A stretch of DNA of 64,000 nt from an uncultured Bacteroidales bacterium (GCA_945874155.1 CAMCFO010000009.1:1-64000), one strand, 5' to 3'; positions 35,145 through 44,966 are shown, numbered from the stretch's first letter. The notes: generated from the sequence alone by a model not told the origin. Made by a program: numbers and translations.

Positions 35145-37688
35145 ATGAGCAGGCTATTTATAAAACTCTATATTTTTCTGGGCAGGCATAAAGGACTGAG
35201 ATGGACAGTTATGTTGGGTTCCTTGCTGCTGTTTGCATTCTACGGGCTCAAGCTGGGCTACAAAGAGAATATACTCGAACTGCTGCCCCAGACAGGCAAC
35301 ATAGCTGAATTCCAGCCAGTATTCGGCAACCTCAAGGTGAAAGACAAGGTTTTCGTGCAGATTGTACCAAAGGGTTTCACTGAGGAAAATGTGGGAGAGG
35401 AGTCCGGAATGGATGTGGAGAGCCTCTGTGCATATTGCGACGGATTCGTGGATTCTCTGATGGCCAGGGATGGCGGCAGATATATAGCAGGGGTGCTTTA
35501 CAACATAGACGATGACCTGCTGATGACAGCAGTGGACTATGCCTCGGGTGTTCTGCCCACTTTCGTGGACACATCCTGCTATAGGGAATTTGACAACCTG
35601 ATTACCCCTGAAAGCATAGAGAGGGTAATGGAGGAAAATGCTGTCATCCTCGATAATGATGAAGACGGAAACCTCTCAATGATGGTAAGTTATGACCCCA
35701 TCGGGTTGAGAAAGGTGTTGCTGAAGAACTTGTCGGAGTCCGGCAGCGGTTTTTCTCTCCGCAACGGGCATTTTGTTTCAAAGGACGGAAATGTGGTCAC
35801 AGCTTTCCTGTCTCCGGCTTTCGATTATATGGATTCCGATGCCGCTGCCCGTTTTGCCGATATGGCCGAGGCTGTGGTCGCATCCTATTCAGAGGAACAT
35901 CCGGAAGTGGACATTTATATGCACGGGTCCCCTGTTATGAGTGCCAACAACTCCCGACGCATCAAATCGGACCTGGTGATGACCGTGGGCATTTCTCTGC
36001 TCATCATTTGTCTGCTCATCGCATTTTTCTTCAAGAACAAATCTTCCCTCATCCTGCTCCTGTCACCTGTGGCTTACGGGACTCTCGCGGCTATGGCTAC
36101 GATGTACTGGATAAAGGGCAGTATGTCGCTGATGGCCTTGGGTATAGGCGCTATAGTTCTGGGAGTTGCATTGAGTTACTGTCTGCACGTGCTCACCCAT
36201 TACAAATATGTCAGCAATCCCCTCAAAGTGCTCGCAGACGAGTCTGAACCAGTCATCTTGGGTTGTCTGACCACCATCGGAGCCTTTGCCGGACTGCTCT
36301 TCACTTCCAGCGAACTCTTGAGAGACTTCGGAATGTTCGCATCTTTCGCAATGGTGGGTACCACTTTGTTCTCACTGATTTTTCTTCCCCATTTCTTTTC
36401 TCCTGAAAAAAACCGCAAGTCCGAAAAAGCTTTTGCAGTTTTTGAAAAAATCAACTCCTTGCCTATGGACCGCAATCCGTGGGTGCTGGTCCCGATAGCG
36501 GCCATTGCGGTGGGCTGCCTTTTCCTCCCGTCCCCGGAGTTTGATAGTAACCTCAAGGATATCAACTATATAAAACCGAATGTAAGGATATCCCAGAACA
36601 TACTCAACAAGGAGAACAATGCCGGAATGTCTTCGCAATATTATGCAGCATCGGCAACGACCCTCGATTCGGCCTTTCTTTGCTGCGAAGCCCTGAATGT
36701 CAGGCTGGACTCCCTCAAGGCAGAAGGCATAGTGAGTCACCACAGCAACGTAGCCAATATTTTCGTGCCGGAACAGATTCAGCAAGAGAGGATTGACTAC
36801 TGGCATAGATACTGGAACGAGCCTTTCGAAGGGAATCTTGCACGCAAGGATGTGGTGTGGAAAAGGATCAGTGCGGCTGCCGATGGACAAGGCTTGGATC
36901 CGGATACATTCAAATCGTTCCTGACCCTCTGCAACGCCGATTTTGAAACGGGTTCTCTCTATGATGCGGAAATTTTGCCGGAAGAGGTCACATCCAATTT
37001 CATAGAACAGACAGCCGATGGCAGATATATGGTCTTCACCTCCGCTTTTATGCCGGAAAATCAGAAAATGGCAGTCAACAGGGCTGTGGCTGAGGTTCCC
37101 GGGGCTTTGGTGGTGGACCCTTTCTTCTACACCGGTGATATGGTGGAAATCATACACGGCGACTTCAATACCATTCTCGCAATTTCTATGGCTTTCGTGT
37201 TCATCGTTCTGCTGCTTTCCTTCCGCAGTCTTTCCGTGAGCCTGATTGCCTTCCTGCCTATGACCCTGAGCTGGTATGTGGTGCAGGGCGTGATGTGGAT
37301 TTTCGGGCTCAAATTCAATCTGATAAACATCATCATTTCTTCGTTCATCTTCGGTATAGGAGTAGACTACAGCATTTTCGTTATGCAGGGGCTCCTGTAT
37401 TCGGCCTCCGGAAAAGACAATTCTATGCTCAACTACCACAAAACTGCCATCGGACTTTCTGCAATGGTGCTCGTGGTCGTGACGGGGTCTCTGATATTTG
37501 CTCGTCATCCGGCCATCCAGTCCATAGGAATAATTTCCGTAATCGGTATGTCGGCCTCCATTCTGCTGAGCTATTCCATAGAGCCGTTCCTGTTCAGGCT
37601 TATGATGAAAATACCATATTACAGACGCAGATTCGGTGATAAACAGGATGCTTCCACAAGTGTGAATAATACAAAACAATATGTATAA
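35145..37688 (+). CDS. MMPL/RND-superfamily exporter (HAE-3-like)
   Basis: Inner-membrane proton-driven exporter of the two-module MMPL kind. 847 residues from MSRLFIKLYIFLGRHKG; the frame is open for 28 codons upstream, but the -7 box lies there. Layout: TM1 (about 17-37), periplasmic loop rich in acidic residues, five-helix bundle (about 275-420), a short cytoplasmic segment, then a second similar half ending in helices about 675-820. The second TM4 motif FGIGVDYSIFVM carries the proton-relay Asp. Relatives export lipids, hopanoids or pigments. The next gene is a LolA-like periplasmic lipid carrier overlapping by eight bases, so lipid or lipoprotein transport is the likely job (inference). 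Confidence 0.88.
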   Translation: MSRLFIKLYIFLGRHKGLRWTVMLGSLLLFAFYGLKLGYKENILELLPQTGNIAEFQPVFGNLKVKDKVFVQIVPKGFTEENVGEESGMDVESLCAYCDGFVDSLMARDGGRYIAGVLYNIDDDLLMTAVDYASGVLPTFVDTSCYREFDNLITPESIERVMEENAVILDNDEDGNLSMMVSYDPIGLRKVLLKNLSESGSGFSLRNGHFVSKDGNVVTAFLSPAFDYMDSDAAARFADMAEAVVASYSEEHPEVDIYMHGSPVMSANNSRRIKSDLVMTVGISLLIICLLIAFFFKNKSSLILLLSPVAYGTLAAMATMYWIKGSMSLMALGIGAIVLGVALSYCLHVLTHYKYVSNPLKVLADESEPVILGCLTTIGAFAGLLFTSSELLRDFGMFASFAMVGTTLFSLIFLPHFFSPEKNRKSEKAFAVFEKINSLPMDRNPWVLVPIAAIAVGCLFLPSPEFDSNLKDINYIKPNVRISQNILNKENNAGMSSQYYAASATTLDSAFLCCEALNVRLDSLKAEGIVSHHSNVANIFVPEQIQQERIDYWHRYWNEPFEGNLARKDVVWKRISAAADGQGLDPDTFKSFLTLCNADFETGSLYDAEILPEEVTSNFIEQTADGRYMVFTSAFMPENQKMAVNRAVAEVPGALVVDPFFYTGDMVEIIHGDFNTILAISMAFVFIVLLLSFRSLSVSLIAFLPMTLSWYVVQGVMWIFGLKFNLINIIISSFIFGIGVDYSIFVMQGLLYSASGKDNSMLNYHKTAIGLSAMVLVVVTGSLIFARHPAIQSIGIISVIGMSASILLSYSIEPFLFRLMMKIPYYRRRFGDKQDASTSVNNTKQYV

Positions 37689-38295
37689 GAATAGAACAAG
37701 TATAATAAAATCGACCTTGACCCTCTTTCTTGCAGCGATTCTTTCGGGACAGCTTATGAATGCCCAGACCGGAATCCAGGCTTCTTTTGTGCAGACCGGC
37801 ACCAATTCCGGCAAGGTGGTCAATGGTGAAGGTACCATTTATTATGCAGCCCCCGCTTCCCTTGCTTTGCGGTACAGCAATCCCGAAGGCGAGTGTTTCG
37901 TCATTGACGGGGACTGTATTTATGTAAACAAGGCCGGCAGGGTGAAACATTTCGATGCTAAGAAAAATGCTCCTATGAGGACTATGAGCCAGACACTTCT
38001 GAATTGCATTGAAGGCAATGTGGAAGCGGTTGCTCAGGAAAATGAGGCCGATGTGATGAGCTCGGAAAGCGCCAAGACCCGCAAGATTACCGTCACGGCC
38101 AGAAAAAAGTCCGTCAGGGGCTATGAAACCATTGAATTGCGCTACCGCAAGTCCGACGGAATGGTCGAGTACATCAAGCTTGTCGAATTCAACGGCAATG
38201 TAAACGAATATATGATAAGCGCTTGCAAAAAGGGTGTCACACTCCCGTCAGACGCATTCGCAATACCAGAAAAGAAAAAAAATGGAAAATCTTGA
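37681..38295 (+). CDS. LolA-like outer-membrane lipoprotein/lipid carrier
   Basis: Periplasmic carrier of the LolA fold, 204 residues with a signal peptide ending near LMNAQ. The mature part has the half-barrel strand pattern of LolA (QASFVQTGTNSGKVVNGEG, then IYYAAPASLALRYSNPEG, and a Pro-rich C-terminal VTLPSDAFAIP). Sequence is too far from classical LolA to say whether it carries lipoproteins or another lipid. It overlaps the MMPL exporter by eight bases; such MMPL plus LolA-like pairs are common in Bacteroidota lipid export loci. It also overlaps the next gene by 14 bases. Confidence 0.78.
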   Translation: MYKNRTSIIKSTLTLFLAAILSGQLMNAQTGIQASFVQTGTNSGKVVNGEGTIYYAAPASLALRYSNPEGECFVIDGDCIYVNKAGRVKHFDAKKNAPMRTMSQTLLNCIEGNVEAVAQENEADVMSSESAKTRKITVTARKKSVRGYETIELRYRKSDGMVEYIKLVEFNGNVNEYMISACKKGVTLPSDAFAIPEKKKNGKS

Positions 38296-39328
38296 CCTTT
38301 ATCTTGAAATTCTCTCGGTGGATTCATCCTCTTCCAGAGAATATACTCTTTCCAAACTCTTGTCCGAGAGATTTCTCACAGGAAAGAACCATCTGGATGT
38401 GTTCCCCGTCGGTGTGACTCCTGAGACTCCCGAGGGTGACGGCACTGAGAACCTGCTGTTCAGATGGGGCACTCCTAAGATAGTATTCTGTTCCCACATT
38501 GACACGGTGCCTCCTTATTTCCCTCCAGCATTGGAAGTTATGACTTCAGACGAAGGAAAAGACGAGCTTATGGTTCGGGGCAGGGGAAGTTGTGATGCCA
38601 AAGGGCAGGTGATGGCAATGTTCAATGCCTGTGTGGAACTTGAAAGGCGTGGATGCACGGATTTCGGTCTGCTGCTGCTGTCCGGCGAGGAAACCGGTTC
38701 CCTTGGAGCAAAATCCTTCGTGAAGAGCGGATTCAAGGCGGATTGCGTGGTGGTGGGCGAACCGACTGACAACAAGATGGTCTCAGCCTGCAAGGGTACC
38801 AAGCTTTTCGAACTTTCTTTCACCGGTGAGAGCTGCCATTCCGGCTATCCGGAGCACGGGCAGTCTGCCGTGGAACTTTTCGTGGATTTCGTGAATGCCC
38901 TCCGTGCCGTGGAATTCCCTCAGGATGAACTGCTTGGCAAGACTACTTGGAACATAGGCAAACTCTCCAGTGCCAATCCCCAGAATATCCTCAGCCCATC
39001 CCTTGGCTGCCGCATCTATTTCCGCACCACTTTTGCCACAGATGCCCTTGTCAGTGAGGTGATGAGAAAGCTGGCCTCTGAAATCAAAGGATTGAAAATC
39101 AAGGAGTTTGGAGGAGATACCCCTATGAAGTACACCGTCCTGGACGGTTTTGAGACAACAGTTGCGGCATTTGGCAGTGATGCTCCCCAGCTCGGCAACT
39201 TCAAACGCAAGATACTCTGCGGCCCGGGTTCCATACTCGTGGCGCACACAATGGAAGAATATGTGGAAATCAAGGAACTTGAGAAAGCCACAGAACAATA
39301 TATAAGAATGTATGAACAATTGTCCTGA
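38282..39328 (+). CDS. dapE: M20-family metallo-deacylase, probable succinyl-diaminopimelate desuccinylase
   Basis: Two-zinc hydrolase of the M20 family, 348 residues. All metal and catalytic residues are present: His72 and Asp74 (SHIDTVPP), Asp104 (SCDAKGQ), the Glu135-Glu136 pair (SGEETGS), Glu159 (VGEPTDN) and His322 (VAHTMEE). M20 members include DapE, ArgE and peptidases; the DapE call rests on position, because lysC, dapB, dapA and dapD follow at once. It would remove succinate from N-succinyl-LL-diaminopimelate. It overlaps the LolA-like gene by 14 bases and lysC by 17, so translation is coupled. Start at 38282 was chosen for the conserved MENLDLYLEILSVDS opening. Confidence 0.85.
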   Translation: MENLDLYLEILSVDSSSSREYTLSKLLSERFLTGKNHLDVFPVGVTPETPEGDGTENLLFRWGTPKIVFCSHIDTVPPYFPPALEVMTSDEGKDELMVRGRGSCDAKGQVMAMFNACVELERRGCTDFGLLLLSGEETGSLGAKSFVKSGFKADCVVVGEPTDNKMVSACKGTKLFELSFTGESCHSGYPEHGQSAVELFVDFVNALRAVEFPQDELLGKTTWNIGKLSSANPQNILSPSLGCRIYFRTTFATDALVSEVMRKLASEIKGLKIKEFGGDTPMKYTVLDGFETTVAAFGSDAPQLGNFKRKILCGPGSILVAHTMEEYVEIKELEKATEQYIRMYEQLS

Positions 39329-40697
39329 ACATGCGGCAGTCAAGGTTCTGAAATTCGGAGGCACATCAGTAGGCACCTTTGATGCGGTGTCGAGAACAAT
39401 GGATATCGTTGCCTCCCGTACCGACTCCGAAGTAGTAGTGTGTGTTTCAGCACTTTCCAAGGTCACCGACCTGCTCTATGCCATCTCTGATGCGGCAGCT
39501 TCCGGTGATGAAGAGAAAGTGAACGGCTTTATGTATGAATTGCGCCGGCGTCATCAGTCACTTGCGCAGTCTCTGCTCTCAGCCGATCCGGTCAGACTTG
39601 AAAAGGCCTCTGAAAAAATCAATGAAATCTGCGATACCCTTTTCGCAGTGGTCCGTTCCACCTTGACTCTCGGAGATGTTCCCGACAGAATCAAGGCTGT
39701 AATCATCTCCAATGGAGAAATCCTTTCCTCCACCATCATCTGTTTTGCCCTGAATTCCAAGGGAATACGAACAGGTTTTGCCGATGCGAGAACTATGATC
39801 TACACCCAGGGAGACTGCCTTTGCGGTGAACCTTGCTTCGACAAGATTGGCCAGGCAGTTCCGAAGGTGGTGGAAGATACATTTGCCCGCGGTACTGCCT
39901 TCCCGTATGAGGGCAAGGCCCGTGACGGACAGAGGAATCAGGTGGTAATCACCCAGGGTTTCATAGCATCCAACCTCCAGAGGTCAGCATCGGTGCTCGG
40001 CCGTGGAGGGTCCGACTACACGGCATCCATCATAGCCTCAGCCCTCAATGCCTCGAAAGTTGAAATCTGGACGGATGTGGACGGTATCCAGACCACCGAC
40101 CCGCGCATCTGCAAGGGTACCCGCCGTATTGAGCTCATTTCCTATTCCCAGGCAGCCAGAATGGCATATCTGGGAGCTAAGGTGCTTCATCCTATGACCA
40201 TAGCCCCGGCCGTGTCCCGCAATATCCCGGTCTATGTGCTCAATACCATGAATCCGGAATGCGACGGCACCGCCATAGTTCCGGAAGAGGAGTCAAAGGG
40301 TCCGAAGGGAATAGCCTTCAAGCGTAATCTCTATGTGTTCAGTTTCACCCTCAACGGTTGGGAACAGCTCAAGGACAAGATAAATGATCATCTCAGGCCC
40401 GATGTGGTGGCAGTAAAGGAAGACAAGGTCGTGATGACAGTGGACTTTTCCGTCAATCTCGGACTCTTCCTCAAGATGGCAGCAGGGGTGACTGACATAG
40501 ATTTGCGTACTGGAAAGGGCCAGATTTCAGTTGTGGGCAAGAACCTCATCGGAATCGCCCCCGAGCTTGAGAGCCGCATACCTGCCCTCGCTGCCCATTC
40601 CGGGAAGTTGCTCAAGGACTCCGAACTCAGCTACATAGTGGATTCTTCCTCTTTGGAAGACACCATAAGAGAAATTCACAGTCTTCTATTTAATTGA
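39312..40697 (+). CDS. lysC: Aspartate kinase
   Basis: First step of the aspartate pathway: phosphorylates L-aspartate. 461 residues, monofunctional, with no homoserine dehydrogenase domain. The N-terminal kinase motif VLKFGGTSVGT, the GRGGSDYTASI phosphate site and EIWTDVDGIQTTDPR are intact. The C-terminal about 120 residues should be the ACT regulatory region, indicating feedback control, probably by lysine given the operon. It overlaps dapE by 17 bases and is followed six bases later by dapB. The tandem arrangement makes it the pathway-dedicated isoenzyme for diaminopimelate. Confidence 0.95.
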   Translation: MNNCPEHAAVKVLKFGGTSVGTFDAVSRTMDIVASRTDSEVVVCVSALSKVTDLLYAISDAAASGDEEKVNGFMYELRRRHQSLAQSLLSADPVRLEKASEKINEICDTLFAVVRSTLTLGDVPDRIKAVIISNGEILSSTIICFALNSKGIRTGFADARTMIYTQGDCLCGEPCFDKIGQAVPKVVEDTFARGTAFPYEGKARDGQRNQVVITQGFIASNLQRSASVLGRGGSDYTASIIASALNASKVEIWTDVDGIQTTDPRICKGTRRIELISYSQAARMAYLGAKVLHPMTIAPAVSRNIPVYVLNTMNPECDGTAIVPEEESKGPKGIAFKRNLYVFSFTLNGWEQLKDKINDHLRPDVVAVKEDKVVMTVDFSVNLGLFLKMAAGVTDIDLRTGKGQISVVGKNLIGIAPELESRIPALAAHSGKLLKDSELSYIVDSSSLEDTIREIHSLLFN

Positions 40698-40702
40698 CAA
40701 AA

Positions 40703-41365
40703 ATGAAAGTTGTAATAAGCGGATACGGCAAGATGGGCCATTGCATCGAGAAAATCCTTCGCGAACGCAATGTCGAGATTCTTGCGACAGCGGAAGATAT
40801 AAAAACAGAAACTCCGGCAAATGCAAAGGAGGCAGTCTGCATAGATTTCACCACCCCGGATGCCTTCAGGAACAATTACCGCTTCCTGGCTGAACATTAT
40901 GGAGCTGTGGTAGTGGGCACGACCGGCTGGAACGACATCTGTCAGGATGTTTGTGACTATTTCAGAAAGTGCGGCACCACAATGATTTACGCATCCAATT
41001 TTTCCGTGGGTGTGAATGTGCTCTATGCTGCGGTGAATCTGCTTTCCGAAAGGTTGGCGAAGACAGGCGGTTATATGCCCTACATCATCGAGATGCATCA
41101 CATTCACAAACTGGATGCTCCGAGCGGCACTGCCAAAAGTCTTGCATCCATAGTGGAAAGCCATATCGGCGGGCAGACTCAGATTCAGTCAGTACGTGCA
41201 GGTGAAATTCCCGGCATACACACAGTCGGCTTCGAGGGGCTGAACGACAGAATTACCATTTCGCACGAGGCCTTCTCACGTGCAGGCCTTGCGGAAGGGG
41301 CGGTCTATGCGGCTTTCCTGACAGAGAAAGTCACCGGAGTCCACGAATTCTCTGACCTTTTATAA
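40703..41365 (+). CDS. dapB: 4-hydroxy-tetrahydrodipicolinate reductase
   Basis: NAD(P)H-dependent reductase of the diaminopimelate pathway. 220 residues, short compared with about 240-270 in many bacteria but normal for Bacteroidota. The dinucleotide motif is VVISGYGKMGHCIEK; the catalytic signature EMHHIHKLDAPSGTAKSLA carries the active-site histidine and the lysine pair. VGTTGW and the ending VHEFSDLL are family marks. The start is the ATG at 40703; an in-frame TTG three codons upstream overlaps lysC and is less likely. Sits between lysC and dapA with gaps of five and three bases. Confidence 0.96.
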   Translation: MKVVISGYGKMGHCIEKILRERNVEILATAEDIKTETPANAKEAVCIDFTTPDAFRNNYRFLAEHYGAVVVGTTGWNDICQDVCDYFRKCGTTMIYASNFSVGVNVLYAAVNLLSERLAKTGGYMPYIIEMHHIHKLDAPSGTAKSLASIVESHIGGQTQIQSVRAGEIPGIHTVGFEGLNDRITISHEAFSRAGLAEGAVYAAFLTEKVTGVHEFSDLL

Positions 41366-41368
41366 TAT

Positions 41369-42322
41369 ATGAATATGAATGACAAGCCAATGTTTACCGG
41401 GTGTGGTACCGCGATGGTGACCCCGTTCAAAAACGGAGAAGTGGATTTTGACGCCTTTTCCGAGCTTGTTCGCAGGCAGTTGGAAGCCGGGATGCATTTT
41501 CTCGTGCCTCTTGCCACCACAGGTGAAACCCCTTGTCTGGAAAATGACGAAAAACTCCAGTTGCTGGTGCGCTGCCGTGAAATAGTGGATGATTATGAAC
41601 AGCGTACAGGCAGGCGTGTGCCTGTTGTCGTGGGTGCGGGAACCAATTCCCTCAGGCAGACAGTCAGGAATATGGAATTTTTCTCTCCTCACGGGGCGGA
41701 TGCCTTCCTGGTGGTGGTACCTTATTATAATAAGCCCACTCAGAAGGGACAGTACGAATATTTCAAGGCTGTGGCTGAAGCTACGGACAAGCCTGTCATA
41801 ATCTACAATGTGCCGGGGCGTACAGGTGCCAATATGGAGGCATCTACCTGCATCCGTCTGGCTCAGGACGTGCCCAATATAGTAGGAATCAAGGAGGCTT
41901 CAGGCAAATTTTCGCAGATAGCGGACATAATTGCGGGTGTTCCCAAGAGTTTTTCGGTGCTCAGCGGCGATGACGATATCACAATGTCTATGATGAATGC
42001 CGGAGCGGCGGGTGTCATAAGTGTGGCTTCCAATGCAATTCCGAAACTTATGGTCGAGTTTGTGGAGGCCCTCGGTGCACCGCAGGTTTGCGGGGCGGAT
42101 TTCGTTTCTGCTCCGGATATGGCCAAATCAGCCGAGCTTTTTTATCGTCTTCGACCTTTCTTCTCCGCTTGCTTCGTGGAGAGCAATCCTATTCCAGTGA
42201 AGGCGGCTCTTGCACTTATGGGGTTGATTCATAATGAGTTGAGATTGCCGCTCGTGCCTTGCAGTGCAAATACTGAAAACCTTATGAGAGAAGTCCTCGG
42301 AAAGCTCGGATATCTCAAATAA
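41369..42322 (+). CDS. dapA: 4-hydroxy-tetrahydrodipicolinate synthase
   Basis: Condenses pyruvate with aspartate semialdehyde, the branch point to lysine and peptidoglycan. 317 residues, TIM-barrel lyase. Schiff-base Lys175 (VGIKEASGK), Tyr146 ([10 protein letters not shown]), and the TTGETPCL phosphate-type loop with its threonine pair are visible. Starts three bases after dapB and ends 11 bases before dapD. Start at [20 protein letters not shown]; the second Met is equally possible. No oddities. Confidence 0.97.
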   Translation: MNMNDKPMFTGCGTAMVTPFKNGEVDFDAFSELVRRQLEAGMHFLVPLATTGETPCLENDEKLQLLVRCREIVDDYEQRTGRRVPVVVGAGTNSLRQTVRNMEFFSPHGADAFLVVVPYYNKPTQKGQYEYFKAVAEATDKPVIIYNVPGRTGANMEASTCIRLAQDVPNIVGIKEASGKFSQIADIIAGVPKSFSVLSGDDDITMSMMNAGAAGVISVASNAIPKLMVEFVEALGAPQVCGADFVSAPDMAKSAELFYRLRPFFSACFVESNPIPVKAALALMGLIHNELRLPLVPCSANTENLMREVLGKLGYLK

Positions 42323-42333
42323 TTGAAAGAAAT

Positions 42334-43089
42334 ATGAACAAACAGGAATTTTCACTCTTCTGCGATGCTCTTGAAAAGGGCGAAATAAGAGTGGCCGAGA
42401 AAATAGACGGCAAATGGAAGGTCAATTCTTCCGTCAAGGAGAGTATTCTGGAGGGATTCAGAATAGGATCTCTTGTGCAGATGGGCGATTTCGTGGACAA
42501 GGACACCGTTCCGGCGAGAGTTTTCAGCCCTGCCGACGGATTCAGGCTTGTGCCGGGAGGGAGCAGCGTACGCCGTGGCGCCTACATATCGAAAGGTGTT
42601 GTGATGATGCCTCCTGCCTATGTGAATATAGGGGCCTATGTGGATGAAGGCACTATGATAGACTCCCACGCCCTTGTCGGATCCTGTGCGCAGATCGGGA
42701 AGAGAGTGCATATTTCAGCTGCTTCGCAGATAGGTGGAGTGCTGGAACCCGTTGGTGCACTGCCGGTAATAGTGGAAGACGATGCTTTCATTGGAGGCAA
42801 CTGCGGCATCTATGAAGGAACCTTGGTGTCATCCCGTGCCGTTATCGCAACCGGAGTGATAATAAATTCATCTACAGCTATTTATGACGCAACAGACGGT
42901 TCTTGGATAAGGCCTGATGAGACTGGGCGCATAGTGGTGCCGGAGGGTGCTGTGGTGGTGGCCGGGTCCAGACCTGTGAAAAAGGGACCGGGGGCTGCGG
43001 ACGGTATTCAGATTTACTGTCCGGTAATCGTCAAGTACAGGGATGAAAAGACAGCCGGTTCTCTCCAGTTGGAAGACCTGCTCCGTTAG
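42334..43089 (+). CDS. dapD: 2,3,4,5-tetrahydropyridine-2,6-dicarboxylate N-succinyltransferase
   Basis: Left-handed parallel beta-helix acyltransferase (hexapeptide repeats, for example [20 protein letters not shown] and [15 protein letters not shown]) that commits tetrahydrodipicolinate to the acylated branch. 251 residues, in the range of DapD rather than the shorter acetyl-type DapH. Its presence with the M20 gene shows the succinylase route; I see no dapL-type aminotransferase here. The last gene of the lysine set; a DUF975 gene follows 22 bases later. The aminotransferase, epimerase and aspartate semialdehyde dehydrogenase are not in the window. Confidence 0.93.
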   Translation: MNKQEFSLFCDALEKGEIRVAEKIDGKWKVNSSVKESILEGFRIGSLVQMGDFVDKDTVPARVFSPADGFRLVPGGSSVRRGAYISKGVVMMPPAYVNIGAYVDEGTMIDSHALVGSCAQIGKRVHISAASQIGGVLEPVGALPVIVEDDAFIGGNCGIYEGTLVSSRAVIATGVIINSSTAIYDATDGSWIRPDETGRIVVPEGAVVVAGSRPVKKGPGAADGIQIYCPVIVKYRDEKTAGSLQLEDLLR

Positions 43090-43111
43090 ACGTCAATTAA
43101 ACTACAATACT

Positions 43112-43762
43112 ATGATGACTACAAATCAGGAGTTCAAGAACTCCGCACTTGCCGTACTGAAAGGCAATTGGCTCAATGCTGTTCTGTCCTCGCTTGTTTT
43201 CTCTGTTGTGATGTGCATCATCACAGGGGCATCCTCCATCGCACAGATTTTCAGCGATCCTTTGTATTCTCCGTTCTGGGGCATTTCCAGCACCGGTGGT
43301 TTTTTGCTGTTGTTGCTTGTCGGTATGCCTGTTACAGTGGGATTCTATTATTCTTTCTGTGCTCTGTACACCTATTCTGATGCAAGATTGGTGCAAAACA
43401 TTTTCAACTACGGATTCAAGTACTATGGTCGGGCCATAGGAGGTATGCTCCTGGTTGTGGTTTTCACTTTTCTGTGGTCCTTGCTCTTTGTGATACCTGG
43501 CATAGTCAAGGGATATTCCTATGCTCTCACTCCATATATTCTGATTGATGACCCGCAGATTTCAATCCGGGACGCTGTCAGGAAGAGCCAGAGGATGATG
43601 TCGGGGCAAAAATTCAATCTTTTCTACCTCCAACTCAGTTTCATAGGATGGTGGATACTCAGCATTCTCACCGGCGGCATAGGCTTCCTGTGGCTGACTC
43701 CGTATTTTACAACTTCAATGGCAGTTTTCTATCGCAACTTGCGTGACAATATCCCTGCCTGA
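43112..43762 (+). CDS. DUF975-family integral membrane protein
   Basis: 216 residues with an N-terminal soluble stretch (NQEFKNSALAVLKGNW) and about five membrane helices, the first near 25-45. The arrangement, the cytoplasmic loop YVLIDDP-like segment (TPYILIDDPQISIRDAVRKS) and the C-terminal helix pair match DUF975. Function unknown for the family. Last gene of the long operon, 22 bases after dapD; convergent with rimM five bases away. The start at 43112 is the first Met that gives the family N-terminus. Confidence 0.85.
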   Translation: MMTTNQEFKNSALAVLKGNWLNAVLSSLVFSVVMCIITGASSIAQIFSDPLYSPFWGISSTGGFLLLLLVGMPVTVGFYYSFCALYTYSDARLVQNIFNYGFKYYGRAIGGMLLVVVFTFLWSLLFVIPGIVKGYSYALTPYILIDDPQISIRDAVRKSQRMMSGQKFNLFYLQLSFIGWWILSILTGGIGFLWLTPYFTTSMAVFYRNLRDNIPA

Positions 43763-43767
43763 CGCTT

Positions 43768-44271
43768 CTATGGGACAAGGCCTTCCGGCAGTTCCATAAT
43801 GACAGTTCGAGTCTCCGGGTCCACCTCCAGCACAAAGTCTTCGTGAAGGGGCAGGATTACCGGAGACTTTCCGTCTTTAGACACTTCTATGCAGGGATTG
43901 CCGGGTATGTCGAGATAGTCGGAAACCTGTCCCAGAGACTTGCCTTCTGAGGTGAAAATGGTCCATCCGAGCAAGTCATCCGGATAATCGTTTTCATCCC
44001 CGTCCTGAAGTTCGTTCACAAATATATCCCTGCCCACCAATTCTTCAGCATCGTCGAAACTCCTGATATCTGTCAGATGTACCACCGCTTTGGTGTTGCC
44101 ATTGGGGGAGATGTCTTCAATAAAGAAAGGAACCGGAAGTCCGTCGAAATAGACGAATACCGGTTCCGAAATTTCCAAATCTTCGGCACCTGCAGAAAGG
44201 AAACTGATTACCAGTCCTCCGTCAGTGCCGTACGATTTGACAGCCTTGGCTATTCTTACAAGATTGTCCAA
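43768..44271 (-). CDS. rimM: Ribosome maturation factor RimM
   Basis: Binds uS19 and helps mature the 30S head. 167 residues from the TTG at 44271 (reading LDNLVRIAKAVKSYG after the start), five bases beyond the rpsP stop; a longer frame runs antisense to nothing but through rpsP itself and is not credible. The RimM N-domain (VRIAKAVKSYGTDGGLVISF) and the PRC-barrel (about 90-165; LVGRDIFVNE, LLGWTIFTSEG, VILPLHEDFV, LPEGLV) are both present. Co-transcribed with rpsP, the conserved arrangement, although trmD and rplS do not follow. Confidence 0.9.
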   Translation of the reverse strand: MDNLVRIAKAVKSYGTDGGLVISFLSAGAEDLEISEPVFVYFDGLPVPFFIEDISPNGNTKAVVHLTDIRSFDDAEELVGRDIFVNELQDGDENDYPDDLLGWTIFTSEGKSLGQVSDYLDIPGNPCIEVSKDGKSPVILPLHEDFVLEVDPETRTVIMELPEGLVP

Positions 44272-44275
44272 AGAA

Positions 44276-44812
44276 TTAAGCCTCAGTGTTTTCTGCTGGT
44301 GCCTCAGCCTCAGCAGCAGCCTCAGCTTCAGCAGCTTTTGCAGCCTCAGCAGCTTCCTGTGCCTTCTTTGCGAGAGCAGCAGCTCTTTCCTCATTAACCT
44401 TAACCTCAGCTGCTACTGCTGCCTTGCTCTTTGCAGCAGCTGCATTTGCAAGACCTTCTTTCTTAGCGTTGATCTTAGCCTCTTTTGCAGCTTTCCAAGC
44501 AGCGAACTTGGCATCAGCCTGCTCCTGAGTGAGAGCGCCTTTTGCCACACCGCCGTCGAGGTGGTTGCGGAGAAGCACTCCTTCGTAAGAAAGGATTCTG
44601 CGTGCTACGAGAGTCTGTTCTGCTCCGACCTTAACCCAGTTGAGAGCTCTGTCGAAGTTGAGGACGATGGTAGCAGGGTTGGTGTTCGGATTGTAAGAAC
44701 CGATCTGCTCGATGAAACGACCGTCGCGAGGTGCGCGGGTGTCAGCCACAACAATGTGGAAGAATGCGAAATTCTTCTTTCCGTGGCGCTGAAGACGAAT
44801 TTTAACAGCCAT
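44276..44812 (-). CDS. rpsP: 30S ribosomal protein bS16 with long alanine-rich extension
   Basis: Small-subunit body protein. The first about 85 residues are a normal bS16 ([39 protein letters not shown]). The remaining about 90 residues are a low-complexity, highly charged Ala/Glu/Lys helix ending PAENTEA. Bacteroidota bS16 proteins often carry such a tail; its role is not established. First gene of an rpsP-rimM transcript with its own promoter. Many out-of-frame readings in this area come from the GCN-rich tail. Confidence 0.97.
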   Translation of the reverse strand: MAVKIRLQRHGKKNFAFFHIVVADTRAPRDGRFIEQIGSYNPNTNPATIVLNFDRALNWVKVGAEQTLVARRILSYEGVLLRNHLDGGVAKGALTQEQADAKFAAWKAAKEAKINAKKEGLANAAAAKSKAAVAAEVKVNEERAAALAKKAQEAAEAAKAAEAEAAAEAEAPAENTEA

Positions 44813-44873
44813 TGTGAATCTGTTTTAGTTAGTTAAACTGTACCTTATGCTTTCCTTCCCGAGGAAAAGCGCG

Positions 44874-44904
44874 CAAAATTATGAAAAATTCTGTAATTTT
44901 GCAA
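44874..44904 (-). promoter_or_regulatory. Promoter of rpsP-rimM
   Basis: On the - strand, TTG (44902-44904), 20 bases, then TAATTTTG (44874-44881). Leader to the rpsP ATG about 55 bases. Confidence 0.6.
44894..44901 (+). promoter_or_regulatory. -7 element before the DUF2147 gene
   Basis: TAATTTTG on the + strand, overlapping the divergent rpsP promoter. The leader to the ATG at 44967 is about 60 bases. The long open frame from 44847 would begin upstream of it and is rejected. Confidence 0.5.
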
Positions 44905-44966
44905 GACGGTTTCTTATTCGGCACGCCGATTTGAGAAAGAATGCACATATTATTAACAATTTGATT

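Noticed and set aside
44286..44528. Alanine/serine-rich small protein on + opposite rpsP
   Set aside because: Antisense image of the GCN-rich bS16 tail.
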